Source: an uncultured Barnesiella sp.
GTDB taxonomy: Bacteria; Bacteroidota; Bacteroidia; Bacteroidales; Barnesiellaceae
Length of the DNA: 39,920 nt
NCBI GenBank assembly: GCA_944320995.1
Contig: CALUJQ010000030.1
Location: 1 to 39,920 of the forward strand
Direction of reading: 5' to 3'
A program made the position numbers and the translations under genes. The notes below the pieces were generated by a model, which was given only the letters and a program-made list of their open reading frames with translations, had not been told where the DNA came from and searched no databases. Positions within the stretch are counted from its first letter, which is position 1; every line of letters starts with the position of its first letter. Shown here piece by piece: positions 8,006 through 20,425 of this stretch.

Positions 8006-9826
8006 TCATTTATTCAAAGAATTGCATATACGGGTATTGATTTCGTGAATGCGCTTTTCGTCCATCTTGACGACTTTGCGGTCGTAGGTCATGATGCCGT
8101 TCACCTCGATTTCCACATCGGTAGTCTGTGTATAAACGGCTCCCGTGAAGCCTCGTTCGATGAGGTCGAGCAGCTCCTCTCCATATTTCACATACTGGTC
8201 GGTCACCTCTTTCGACGACTTGAACTGGATATATCCCCAATTACGGTCGGGTGTCCACAAATGGCCTTCCATGGGATAGCCTATGCCTCCATATTCGCCC
8301 AATACATTGGCGCGGGTCGTATCGTAGAGATACATGCTGGGGCCCGGATAATTGTGCAGGTCGAGTATGTCGCCGCACATGAAGAAGTTGCCGCCGCTGG
8401 CCGAATTGACCAATCGGGAAGGGTCATACTGTTGTGTCCACTCGGTTATCTCGATGGTTTTGAATTGGCCCCATGCTTCGTTGAAGGGTATCCATGTAGA
8501 GATACAGGGATAGGAGTAGAGGTAATCGATTATCTCTTTCCACTCTTTGCGGTAATTGGCTTCCGACTCGGGCGTACGTTCAAATTCGCTTCCTTTGAAA
8601 TAGTTGTGATTTTGCCATTCACAGCATTTCTCGCCGCTGGGCATATCCTGCCATACGATCATGCCGATGCGGTCGCAATAGGTGTACCACAAGGCGGGTT
8701 CTACTTTCACGTGTTTGCGTATCATGTTGAAGCCCCATTCTTTTGTTTTTTTTATGTCATAGGTCATGGCTTCGTAGCTGGGGGCTGTGTAAAGCCCGTC
8801 GGGCCACCAACCTTGATCCAGCGGGCCGAAGTGGAATATGTCCTTATTGTTCAACTGGAAGCGGACGATGCCTTTCTCGTCGCGTTTCATCGAATATTTG
8901 CGCATGGCGGCATAACTCGACACCTTGTCGAGGAGTTTGCCCGCTTGCGAGAGGGTCACCTCCATGTCGTACAGATGGGGCGAATCGGGCGACCACAACT
9001 GTACATCGGCCGGCATCGTCACCTCTACCGGCTGTCCGTTCACACTCTTGCCGCGGGCGACCTCTTTGCTGCCGTCAAACACGACGACTTCGGCCTCGAG
9101 CATGGGCGAAGCGTTTGTCGTTTCCACGCCTACGGTCAATCGGTTACGGTCGATGTCGGGCAGGATTTTGAGATTCTCGATGTGTGTCTCGGCGACAGGT
9201 TCCAACCATACGGTCTGCCAAATCCCACTCACCGGCGTGTACCAAATACCCTTGGGCCGTTCCACCTGTTTGCCGCGGGGTTGATACCCGGCGTCGGTCG
9301 AGTCGTACACCCGTACCACCAACGAGTTTTCCCCGCTCTTTTTCAAGGCTGCCGTAATATCGAACGAGAAGGGGGTATATCCTCCTTGGTGCATACCCAC
9401 CTTTACTCCGTTTACCCACACATCGGCTTGCCAATCGACAGCCCCGAAATGAAGAAGCACGTGACGACCTTTCCATTTCGAGGGAATAGAGAACGGGCGT
9501 TCGTACCACAATTCCTGCTCTTTATTTAAATTCTTTCCCACTCCCGAGAGACTCGATTCTATGGCAAAAGGTACCAGTATCTCTCCGTCGTAGTTTTGAG
9601 GGAGGGCTGCCCCTTTGGGGGCGATGGCGTAGTGCCACAGCCCATTCAAATTGAGCCATTCGCCACGTTCCATAATAGGACGGGGATACTCGGGCCATAC
9701 GTGGTTTACATCTATACTTTCGCTCCAAGAGGTCTTGATTCGGTCTCCAACCGGGGCATATTGTGCTTGCGCCGTCGCTATGGTACTACCCAAGCCGATG
9801 GTCAATATGATGGATTTTAGATTCAT
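8006..9826 (-). CDS. Glycoside hydrolase family 2 enzyme (beta-galactosidase-like), secreted
   Basis: Retaining exo-glycosidase acting on the non-reducing end of oligosaccharides, probably in the periplasm. The signal peptide is MNLKSIILTIGLGSTIATAQAQ. A jelly-roll sugar-binding domain covers roughly 40-215 (LNLNGLWHYAI, WYERPFSIPSKWKGRHVLLHFGAVD, VWVNGVKVGMHQGGY), then an Ig-like domain, then a TIM barrel with WIPFNEAWGQ (acid/base E450) and NVLGEYGG (probable nucleophile E511). At 606 aa it is shorter than LacZ and lacks the C-terminal domains, like many PUL GH2 proteins. It starts 8 nt after the sulfatase gene. Specificity within GH2 (beta-galactosidase, beta-glucuronidase, alpha-L-arabinopyranosidase) cannot be decided; locus context favours a galactose- or arabinose-linked substrate. 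Confidence 0.9.
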   Translation of the reverse strand: MNLKSIILTIGLGSTIATAQAQYAPVGDRIKTSWSESIDVNHVWPEYPRPIMERGEWLNLNGLWHYAIAPKGAALPQNYDGEILVPFAIESSLSGVGKNLNKEQELWYERPFSIPSKWKGRHVLLHFGAVDWQADVWVNGVKVGMHQGGYTPFSFDITAALKKSGENSLVVRVYDSTDAGYQPRGKQVERPKGIWYTPVSGIWQTVWLEPVAETHIENLKILPDIDRNRLTVGVETTNASPMLEAEVVVFDGSKEVARGKSVNGQPVEVTMPADVQLWSPDSPHLYDMEVTLSQAGKLLDKVSSYAAMRKYSMKRDEKGIVRFQLNNKDIFHFGPLDQGWWPDGLYTAPSYEAMTYDIKKTKEWGFNMIRKHVKVEPALWYTYCDRIGMIVWQDMPSGEKCCEWQNHNYFKGSEFERTPESEANYRKEWKEIIDYLYSYPCISTWIPFNEAWGQFKTIEITEWTQQYDPSRLVNSASGGNFFMCGDILDLHNYPGPSMYLYDTTRANVLGEYGGIGYPMEGHLWTPDRNWGYIQFKSSKEVTDQYVKYGEELLDLIERGFTGAVYTQTTDVEIEVNGIMTYDRKVVKMDEKRIHEINTRICNSLNK

Positions 9827-9834
9827 AGGGCATT

Positions 9835-11499
9835 TTATTTTTCTTTGTATATTTTGAATTGTTTCTTGTTGTATTTATTCCACATTTGGGGGAATGGTTC
9901 GACATGGGTCCTTTGAGCCCAATCGAAATATAGTTTTTCCAATTCTTGTACCTTCTCGGGATATTTATCGGAGAGGTTGTGTTGCTCTGTTCGATCTTTC
10001 TTGATGTTATAGAGTTCCCATTCTTGTCCCATATAATGAGTTGCAACGAGTTTCCAATCGCCGAGCCGGACCATTCGATTCCCTTCGTGCTCTGCAAATA
10101 TTGCTCTGTCTTTGTTTTTTTTGCCTTGCAGTATGGGAATAAGTGAAACCCCTTCCATGGCTTGTATGGAATTGCCTTTATATTCGGTCGGGTATTGAGC
10201 TTTGGATATATCGACACAGGTTGCCATTATGTCGGTAAAATGGCACGGAGTATGATTTATTTTCCCTTTTTTGGGGATATTGTTTCCCCACCAGATAATT
10301 GTGGGAGTAGAGATTCCGCCTTCTGTCGCAAAGTGTTTGTAAAGTTTCAATGGCGTGTTGCAAACGTTGGCCCAGCCGGTGCCGTAGTGGTGGTAAGTGC
10401 CGGGTTGTCCCATCTGCTCCAATTCTTTCCCGGTATGGGTGTGATATTGCGTGCCGGTTTTGTAATCGAACCCGAACTCATGCCATTCGGCACAGGCTCC
10501 GTTGTCCGATAAAAAGAATATCAACGTATTGTCCAATTGGCCGGTTTCCCGGATTGCCTCGACGAAGTGGCCGATATTTTGATCCATGATCTCTATCATG
10601 GCGGCATAGATAGCCATTCTTCTGGCCAAGTCGTATTGTTGCTCTTTGGAGAGACTGTCCCAAGCGGGTAGTTCGTGGGGCTCGTCGATAAACATGCTTC
10701 CCGGGACCGGACCTCTCGGGCTCATCTGGGGATTGCCTTCCAACAGATGCATTTTGGAGATTCTTTTGAATCTTTCGTCCCGGATAATATCCCAGCCTTT
10801 TAGATAATAAGGCATATATTTGTCGATAACCTCTTTCGGGGCATGGAGCGGGAAGTGGGGAGCGTTGTATGCCAGATATAGGAATACGGGTTTTTTGAGC
10901 TCATTCCCTTTTTCCATGAATTTGATGGCATAGTCTGTAATGGCATTTGTCGCATAGAAATTGTTTTCGACCGGCAGGGTAGGCTCTTGGCCTTTGGGAA
11001 GCCGGACATATTTTGAGGAATCCCAAAAAGAATCGAATCCACCTAATAATCCGTAGTAATCGTCGAATCCCCGATTCGTGGGCTTTTGTAATCCGAGGTG
11101 CCATTTCCCCGACATGGCCGTATAGTATCCGGCTTGTTGTAAGACCTCTGCGATTGTAACATTGTCGTTGTCTCTGAATCCGCTATATCCTTGCGGCCAG
11201 TTTTGTCGGCTTTTCCCGGCCTCCATGTGCCCCAGACCCACTTGGTGAGGATACAGGCCGGTCAAGAGGCAAGCTCGGGAAGGACAGCTTCGGGCGGAAT
11301 TGTACATTTGGGTCATTCGTATTCCCTGTTCGGCAAGATTGTCGAGATTGGGCGTTTCAATTTCGCCTCCGTAACAACCCAAATCGGAGAATCCTAAATC
11401 GTCGGCGAGGATAAGGACGATGTTGGGTTTTTGTTCTTGTGCAGAAACTGCACTCGCTCCTAAGGTAAGCGTTAATAATAGGTTGCGGTTGAAAAACAT
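9835..11499 (-). CDS. Sulfatase, family S1 (arylsulfatase type), secreted
   Basis: Hydrolyses sulfate esters, here probably on a glycan. The signal peptide is MFFNRNLLLTLTLGASAVSAQ. The metal-binding start is NIVLILADDLGFSDLGCYGG and the signature SCPSRACLLTG follows; in the (C/S)xPxR rule the residue turned into formylglycine is S71 with Cys72 as x, so this is a serine-type sulfatase needing a radical SAM maturase (anSME), which is not in the window. GKWHLG and FFLSDNGA motifs complete the active site. The 554-aa length fits S1. It is tightly packed in the minus-strand operon between GH43 and GH2 genes. Confidence 0.93.
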   Translation of the reverse strand: MFFNRNLLLTLTLGASAVSAQEQKPNIVLILADDLGFSDLGCYGGEIETPNLDNLAEQGIRMTQMYNSARSCPSRACLLTGLYPHQVGLGHMEAGKSRQNWPQGYSGFRDNDNVTIAEVLQQAGYYTAMSGKWHLGLQKPTNRGFDDYYGLLGGFDSFWDSSKYVRLPKGQEPTLPVENNFYATNAITDYAIKFMEKGNELKKPVFLYLAYNAPHFPLHAPKEVIDKYMPYYLKGWDIIRDERFKRISKMHLLEGNPQMSPRGPVPGSMFIDEPHELPAWDSLSKEQQYDLARRMAIYAAMIEIMDQNIGHFVEAIRETGQLDNTLIFFLSDNGACAEWHEFGFDYKTGTQYHTHTGKELEQMGQPGTYHHYGTGWANVCNTPLKLYKHFATEGGISTPTIIWWGNNIPKKGKINHTPCHFTDIMATCVDISKAQYPTEYKGNSIQAMEGVSLIPILQGKKNKDRAIFAEHEGNRMVRLGDWKLVATHYMGQEWELYNIKKDRTEQHNLSDKYPEKVQELEKLYFDWAQRTHVEPFPQMWNKYNKKQFKIYKEK

Positions 11500-11509
11500 A
11501 GCTTAGAGA

Positions 11510-12640
11510 TTAAAGTTTACGATCCAAATCTATACTGAATTTCCCGTCTCCATACTTGATAGGGACAATGCCGGGACGGCAAGTTTTCTCATATTCTTTG
11601 GCTTGGGCTCCTCTTGGGTTGAAGAATATTGTAGCCCACCAGTTTTTATCTTTGTCTTGGAACAGATTGTTATGGCCACCGCCCGTAATGACATTGTACC
11701 GTTTTTGATAAGGCCCGTAAATGTTGTCCGAGGAAGCAATCACGCAGTCATAGCTATATCGTGTGGCGTCGTCGTCTTTTTGGGGGCAATAAGTCTCCGA
11801 GCCATCTTTTAGGCGGTGAGACCAGATGGCTTGTACAAGGTGGTATTTATGGTCGTATTTGAAGATAAAGGCACCTTCGATATAAGGTTCGGGATCGTAT
11901 GCCGTCTCTTTGATTTTTCGGATAGGTTCTGCGAGATCCGACATGTCGGAATTCATTTTGGCAATATAGTGGTTATGCCCGACGAAATAGACCGTACCAT
12001 CTTCGTCTTCAAAAAGGCTTCCATCGATATTGGAGAACAGGGGTTTGGTTTCATTCCCTTTGATATTTACGTAGGGCCCTTCTGGACGGCCGGTTGTGCT
12101 TTTGAGGATAAAGGAGCCTTTCCCCGATTCAGAGTTGTTCATGCAGGCAACGATAAACCAGTTCTTTTGACTTTTTATATAGTGGAGCTCGGGAGCCCAT
12201 ACGGCAAGAAATCTATTGTCCAAGGGGTCGCCGTTGAGCGAGCGTTTTTGGTACTTCTCGTCCTCCCCGAATATTTTGCAGTTTTTTTGCCAAGTCCCGT
12301 CTTTTTCCATGGACCAGATAAGTCCCATTGCCTCCCAGTTTTTCAAATCGGTAGAGCGGAATAGATACAAGCCGTCGTTCCAGTCCCAACAATGAACCTG
12401 CCCTGCGAATTCCCGATGAGGATCGGCCGTGGTTCCAATCATATAATAGGTGTCGTCGTCGCCGAGTGTGATCCATGTGTCGCGCATCCAATAATCAATC
12501 AAAGGCTTTACCTCTTTGGGGATTTTGGTCTCTGCATTATGGGTGTCGGCATCTCCGTAAGATAATGCTTCTGTCGATTGGGTACAACTGAAAAAGAGTC
12601 CGCAGAAAACGGTAATTCCAATATAAATCTGTTCCTTCAT
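11510..12640 (-). CDS. Glycoside hydrolase family 43 lipoprotein
   Basis: Five-bladed propeller glycosidase, typically an arabinofuranosidase, xylosidase or galactosidase. The lipoprotein signal ends GLFFSC with Cys19. The first blade carries MRDTWITLGDDDTYYMIGTT with likely base D54. Then come DGLYLFRSTDLKNWE, AVWAPELHYIKSQKNWFIV, DGSLFEDEDGTVYFVGH and EPYIEGAFIFKYDHKYHL with the likely acid Glu. The 376-aa length is a bare catalytic domain. It starts 3 nt after the large GH43-like gene and ends 10 nt before the sulfatase gene, so it is in the same operon. Subfamily and linkage are not resolved by eye. Confidence 0.85.
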   Translation of the reverse strand: MKEQIYIGITVFCGLFFSCTQSTEALSYGDADTHNAETKIPKEVKPLIDYWMRDTWITLGDDDTYYMIGTTADPHREFAGQVHCWDWNDGLYLFRSTDLKNWEAMGLIWSMEKDGTWQKNCKIFGEDEKYQKRSLNGDPLDNRFLAVWAPELHYIKSQKNWFIVACMNNSESGKGSFILKSTTGRPEGPYVNIKGNETKPLFSNIDGSLFEDEDGTVYFVGHNHYIAKMNSDMSDLAEPIRKIKETAYDPEPYIEGAFIFKYDHKYHLVQAIWSHRLKDGSETYCPQKDDDATRYSYDCVIASSDNIYGPYQKRYNVITGGGHNNLFQDKDKNWWATIFFNPRGAQAKEYEKTCRPGIVPIKYGDGKFSIDLDRKL

Positions 12641-12643
12641 GGG

Positions 12644-15600
12644 TTATTGTTTTATTATTTTGTTTGTGATAATGTCATTTGTCGTTGTAATTCTGACGAA
12701 GTATATGTCGTTGGGCAGTTCCCCGACAGGGATACTGTAATCGAGACATTCTTCGTCGAGGATTATTGTCTTTACCTTTATGCCTCTTGTCGAGAGTAGT
12801 TCGATTCGTTTGATCGCATCTCCCGAATGAATATGAATCATATCGGTGATGGGGTTGGGATATACGTTGAGGCTGTGTGTCTGGCTTTCGACATCGGACG
12901 ATTCCCCCAGATTTATAGATGCGTATTTGATCGAACCGTCGGCCGGCCAAGCCGAGATTTTGACAATGCCCTCTTTATGTCGTGTAAGTTTGTTGCCTTC
13001 TATACTGGCAATCGAGGGGTCGGAACTGCTCCATACCAGAATTTTGTTGGTGGCATTCTCGGGGAGAATGTTTGCCGTCAATTCTATTGTTTCGCCTATT
13101 GGGCATGATTTAGATGTAATTTCAATCTCTTCTATTGCAACTTGTCCTGTTTGGTAGTATAAGTTCCCGTTATAAGTTGCTTGCAGATTTTCGGTAAACA
13201 GACCGATTCTCGATGGCTCCCACTCGCTGGATATTTGGTCGATGAGTTTGTCGTTCAAGAAAATATATAGGGTATTGTTTTCCCGGCGAGCTCTTAAATA
13301 ATATCCGGCGGCCACTTCTTCGTTGAAATAGGCCGAGAAGGCTCTTGCCGCTTTCCCCGATTTGGGGGTAACTTCCATTTTGACAGCGGTTGTCTTTATC
13401 GGGTCAAAAGTATAGTGATTCAATTCGGCCAAGCGGAGTTCTCCTTCCAACTCGGCATTGATTTTTGTCCATGAATTTCCCGATAGGGCATAGAAATCCA
13501 CATCGAGAGGCAAGTCGAATGTTTGTCCGAGATATGGATAGTTCCCTTCAAACCAAAGAATATCCAACCCCGACACCTCGGTTTCTGTCCTGAAATCATA
13601 TCTGTATGAATTTGAGGGGTATGTGTCGAATGTATATTGTCTGGACGCCAGCCTGCCGAGGGGATATGATTTCTGTTTGGTGATGTTGCCATTCTCTTTT
13701 TGCTCGATAAACATCATTTTGGCTTCAAAATCTATGTATGCTTTTACATAGTTTTCCGCATCTATGAAAACCGGATAAAATCCGCATTTCCCGCTATTGG
13801 GTATATTCTCGTTCTTGACAAATGTGGAGAATTCGTAATCGGTTAGATAGTCTCCTTTGAAACATTCGGCGGGCTCGTTTGCCGAACCGCTTGTCAATCC
13901 ATTTGAGGATATATTCCATTCACCGGTCGATAAGTCCCACCCTTTAATGTGGCTGTCCCATTCGTCGAATCCGATTGTGTATTGGATTGCATCGAACGAG
14001 ACATGGCTCGATGTCGCCTCGATGCCGATTCGCCCGCTCTCTTCAAATTCAGTTTCAATGGGAGTATCCAGCGTTAGGTTGAAATAGTCGAGTTCTACTT
14101 TGAAATCACCTCCGTTTTTATATATGGTTATTGTATGCCAAGGCTCTTCGTAATGGCTGACCAAATCGTCCGTTTCAAGGAATTTGAAATTTTCGGGGAG
14201 CTCATACTGCTTGGTGTCAGAACTTCCCGCTTTCTTTATTTCACATTCCCATAGATATTCGTCCCGGTATATGGAAATCTTTACGAAGTTGTCTTCGTCT
14301 TTATACCACGCATATATCGAAGCCCGATCGTTGCCTCCTTCTTGAATCTTGAATGGGACCTCAAATCGGTAGTTGGTTATTGGGTCAGTGAGTAACAGCA
14401 ATGCCGAAACTTTATCTTCCTTCGGGAGCAATTCTTTATTTTTTATTGACCAAGAGCTGTTGTTTAGAAATTCGAGAGAGTTGTACAGGTTGTAATCAAA
14501 ATAAGAAATGAAGGTCGGAGTAGCCGGTACCGGGTGGTAACCGGGCGAGTTTGATGTGGCCGACGACTCGACAACCAGCTCCTTGTCATAGAAATGCATC
14601 CTATCAATTCCTTGGGAAGAAACGCCGTTGAAGAAGGCCTTATACATGAGCCATCTTTCAAAACCACCGGGGCCCACGACATAATTCGATTGGGATTGTC
14701 CAATAACGATTTTTTCGGCTTTTTGGCTTCCCGTGTCGAAGAGTCCGAAGTCTACGAATTTGAAACAGTCGCTACCCGAACAGTCGTTGTGAGCCTCCAC
14801 GGCAATTATATTTTCGCCCGGGATTAGCCAATTGGGGTCAATATCTATTAAAGAATAGGCTGTACTCGAATTGCTCAATTCCAATTCATTCCCGTTGATG
14901 TAGAATTTGGTGTTGGCTTCGATCCGGTATTTCAAGGCGACATTTTCGGGAACGCTATTCAAATTGAACTTCCGACGGATGTATATGTCATTGGTGTTCC
15001 ATATCGTCCTGTTCGATCGTATGACTGCCAAATCAACCGTTTTAAGCCCGAATCCTCCATATCCCGCTTTCCAAGCCGAGTCGTCATAGTTATACTCTTT
15101 CCAGTTCCCGCTAGGTGTTGACGTTGTATATTGGGCTAACCACGGCCCGTGTTCTGCCGAGTTTAGAATCTGCTTGTAAATGACCAGATGATCTTCGGTA
15201 TTTCTCGTCAAGATAGGATGCGGATATTTTTTCGCGTTATTGAAGTTGTTGGGTTTGTCGCTTTGAGCCACACCGACCTCATACATACCGGTTCTTGCAG
15301 ACATTCTGTTTGGAGAAAACATCATATAATAGTTGTCTCTGTATTTGAATAATTCTGGGCCTTCAAAATTTATAAAATCTACATTGGTGGGGTGTCCTAC
15401 TTGATGGGTCATTTGTACAGAACCGCTAATCCCTTTTCTCACAAAGGGAGAGTTCATTTCGAAAGTCCATATTTCGGCTCCGCTTTTCGGATAGTTGGCA
15501 CCGGTAATGGGGTGGGGGTCATCGGGATTGACTTTCTTTATATAATATAATTCCCCATCTTCATCTTGAAACACCTGTACGTCTATCCCATAATCATCGA

Positions 15601-15994
15601 AAGGCTCGTTTATGGCTTGTTCCTTATACATGCCCAAGGGATTATCGGAATATGAGTGCCCTATGCCATTGAAATATATGTGGAATACTCCATTTCTGTA
15701 TAATATATCACCGGCTCCTACTCGGGTATAAACCCCTCTTTGGTTCCATTGCGGGTCGTTCAGCCAAGTCGCTTCGTCTGTTTTTGCCGCAAGAACGGGG
15801 TCGGACCAGTTGATGAGATCTTTGGAAGAATAGATTTGGCCCATGGTCCCGGTCCCCATGGCGTAATAATATCCCATGAATCGCTCGACGCACCCGTCAT
15901 AGATAGGGACTATGGGGTTGTTTAATTTTTGGGCGGAAGTGAGTTGCGACATAAATATCGATATGGATACCAAGAAGAGTGAAGTATTTTTCAT
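12644..15994 (-). CDS. Large multidomain GH43-like secreted protein with T9SS sorting domain
   Basis: Probable surface or secreted glycan-degrading enzyme, 1116 aa. After the signal peptide (MKNTSLFLVSISIFMSQLTSAQ) a GH43-type propeller starts with IYDGCVERFMGYYYAMGTGT and includes NFEGPELFKYRDNYYMMFSPN with a candidate acid Glu. A jelly-roll domain (about 295-420, NWKEYNYDDSAWKAGYGGFG) comes next, after which a propeller-like GPGGFERWLMYKAFFNG blade follows, so this domain looks inserted into the propeller. Next are two concanavalin-like beta-sandwich regions (about 470-960), a Big_2-like Ig domain (ITSKSCPIGETIELTANILP, about 965-1035) and a C-terminal T9SS type A sorting domain starting SLNVYPNPITDMIHIHSG. 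It is the first gene after the regulator on the same strand, behind a terminator, and heads the minus-strand operon. The exact GH family is moderately certain. Confidence 0.78.
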   Translation of the reverse strand: MKNTSLFLVSISIFMSQLTSAQKLNNPIVPIYDGCVERFMGYYYAMGTGTMGQIYSSKDLINWSDPVLAAKTDEATWLNDPQWNQRGVYTRVGAGDILYRNGVFHIYFNGIGHSYSDNPLGMYKEQAINEPFDDYGIDVQVFQDEDGELYYIKKVNPDDPHPITGANYPKSGAEIWTFEMNSPFVRKGISGSVQMTHQVGHPTNVDFINFEGPELFKYRDNYYMMFSPNRMSARTGMYEVGVAQSDKPNNFNNAKKYPHPILTRNTEDHLVIYKQILNSAEHGPWLAQYTTSTPSGNWKEYNYDDSAWKAGYGGFGLKTVDLAVIRSNRTIWNTNDIYIRRKFNLNSVPENVALKYRIEANTKFYINGNELELSNSSTAYSLIDIDPNWLIPGENIIAVEAHNDCSGSDCFKFVDFGLFDTGSQKAEKIVIGQSQSNYVVGPGGFERWLMYKAFFNGVSSQGIDRMHFYDKELVVESSATSNSPGYHPVPATPTFISYFDYNLYNSLEFLNNSSWSIKNKELLPKEDKVSALLLLTDPITNYRFEVPFKIQEGGNDRASIYAWYKDEDNFVKISIYRDEYLWECEIKKAGSSDTKQYELPENFKFLETDDLVSHYEEPWHTITIYKNGGDFKVELDYFNLTLDTPIETEFEESGRIGIEATSSHVSFDAIQYTIGFDEWDSHIKGWDLSTGEWNISSNGLTSGSANEPAECFKGDYLTDYEFSTFVKNENIPNSGKCGFYPVFIDAENYVKAYIDFEAKMMFIEQKENGNITKQKSYPLGRLASRQYTFDTYPSNSYRYDFRTETEVSGLDILWFEGNYPYLGQTFDLPLDVDFYALSGNSWTKINAELEGELRLAELNHYTFDPIKTTAVKMEVTPKSGKAARAFSAYFNEEVAAGYYLRARRENNTLYIFLNDKLIDQISSEWEPSRIGLFTENLQATYNGNLYYQTGQVAIEEIEITSKSCPIGETIELTANILPENATNKILVWSSSDPSIASIEGNKLTRHKEGIVKISAWPADGSIKYASINLGESSDVESQTHSLNVYPNPITDMIHIHSGDAIKRIELLSTRGIKVKTIILDEECLDYSIPVGELPNDIYFVRITTTNDIITNKIIKQ

Positions 15995-16162
15995 GATAGC
16001 GTTTAATTAGATATATTTTCTTGTGTGCAATATTATATAATATTCAATCCTCAATGAGGTAATTATATTCTGAAAAAAGGTAATTTTGTAAAGCTACGGG
16101 GGTAGCCTGTCATTTATCGAGGCGATCTCTGCGTGGTAAGGATTCAAGATTGCGGGTTAAGC
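15995..16162 (-). promoter_or_regulatory. Upstream region of the minus-strand PUL operon
   Basis: This 168-bp gap must hold the promoter of the operon starting at 15994. On the minus strand TAATATTG (16028-16035) matches TAnnTTTG in all but one position and would start transcription about 27 nt before the ATG. No matching -33 box is seen at the usual spacing. The regulator probably binds upstream of it. Confidence 0.35.
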
Positions 16163-16211
16163 GTAAAAAAGAAAGAATCCCCATTTCCCGTGTTTTGCAG
16201 GATGGGGATTC
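16163..16211 (-). terminator. Intrinsic terminator of the regulator gene
   Basis: GAATCCCCAT (16175-16184) and ATGGGGATTC (16202-16211) form a perfect 10-bp stem. On the minus strand it is followed by TTTCTTTTTT, so it ends transcription of the hybrid two-component gene and separates it from the enzyme operon downstream. Confidence 0.85.
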
Positions 16212-16230
16212 GTATGTTGGGACGCGGTAT

Positions 16231-20241
<4,011 letters not shown>

Positions 20242-20283
20242 TTTTTTCTATCTGAAATTGGTTTAATAGCTCTATATGGGGAG

Positions 20284-20314
20284 GAAATATACTAAAAAAG
20301 AATTTAAGAACAAA
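20284..20314 (-). promoter_or_regulatory. Promoter of the HTCS gene
   Basis: On the minus strand TTTG (20311-20314), 19 nt, then TATATTTC (20284-20291), which differs from TAnnTTTG only in the last base. Spacing and position (about 43 nt before the ATG) fit a Bacteroides housekeeping promoter. Confidence 0.6.
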
Positions 20315-20363
20315 AGGGTTAGTAATCGGAATAATTTTACCCGCAAAAATAGCTTATTGCACT

Positions 20364-20371
20364 TAAATTTG
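20364..20371 (+). promoter_or_regulatory. -7 box before the ELWxxDGT protein and SusC genes
   Basis: TAAATTTG matches TAnnTTTG exactly and implies a start near 20378, about 48 nt before the ATG at 20426. A -33 TTTG is not seen, which would suit an activator-dependent promoter controlled by the HTCS. Confidence 0.5.
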
Positions 20372-20425
20372 CCAATATCAAAAACACTATTTATTAACTA
20401 TTTATTAATTTAATATGTAGATAAC

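Noticed and set aside
7892..9529. Long plus-strand open frame of 545 codons
   Set aside because: It runs antisense through the GH2 gene, which has a signal peptide and full active-site motifs. The translated frame has no recognisable motif and unlikely composition; it is a codon-bias shadow.
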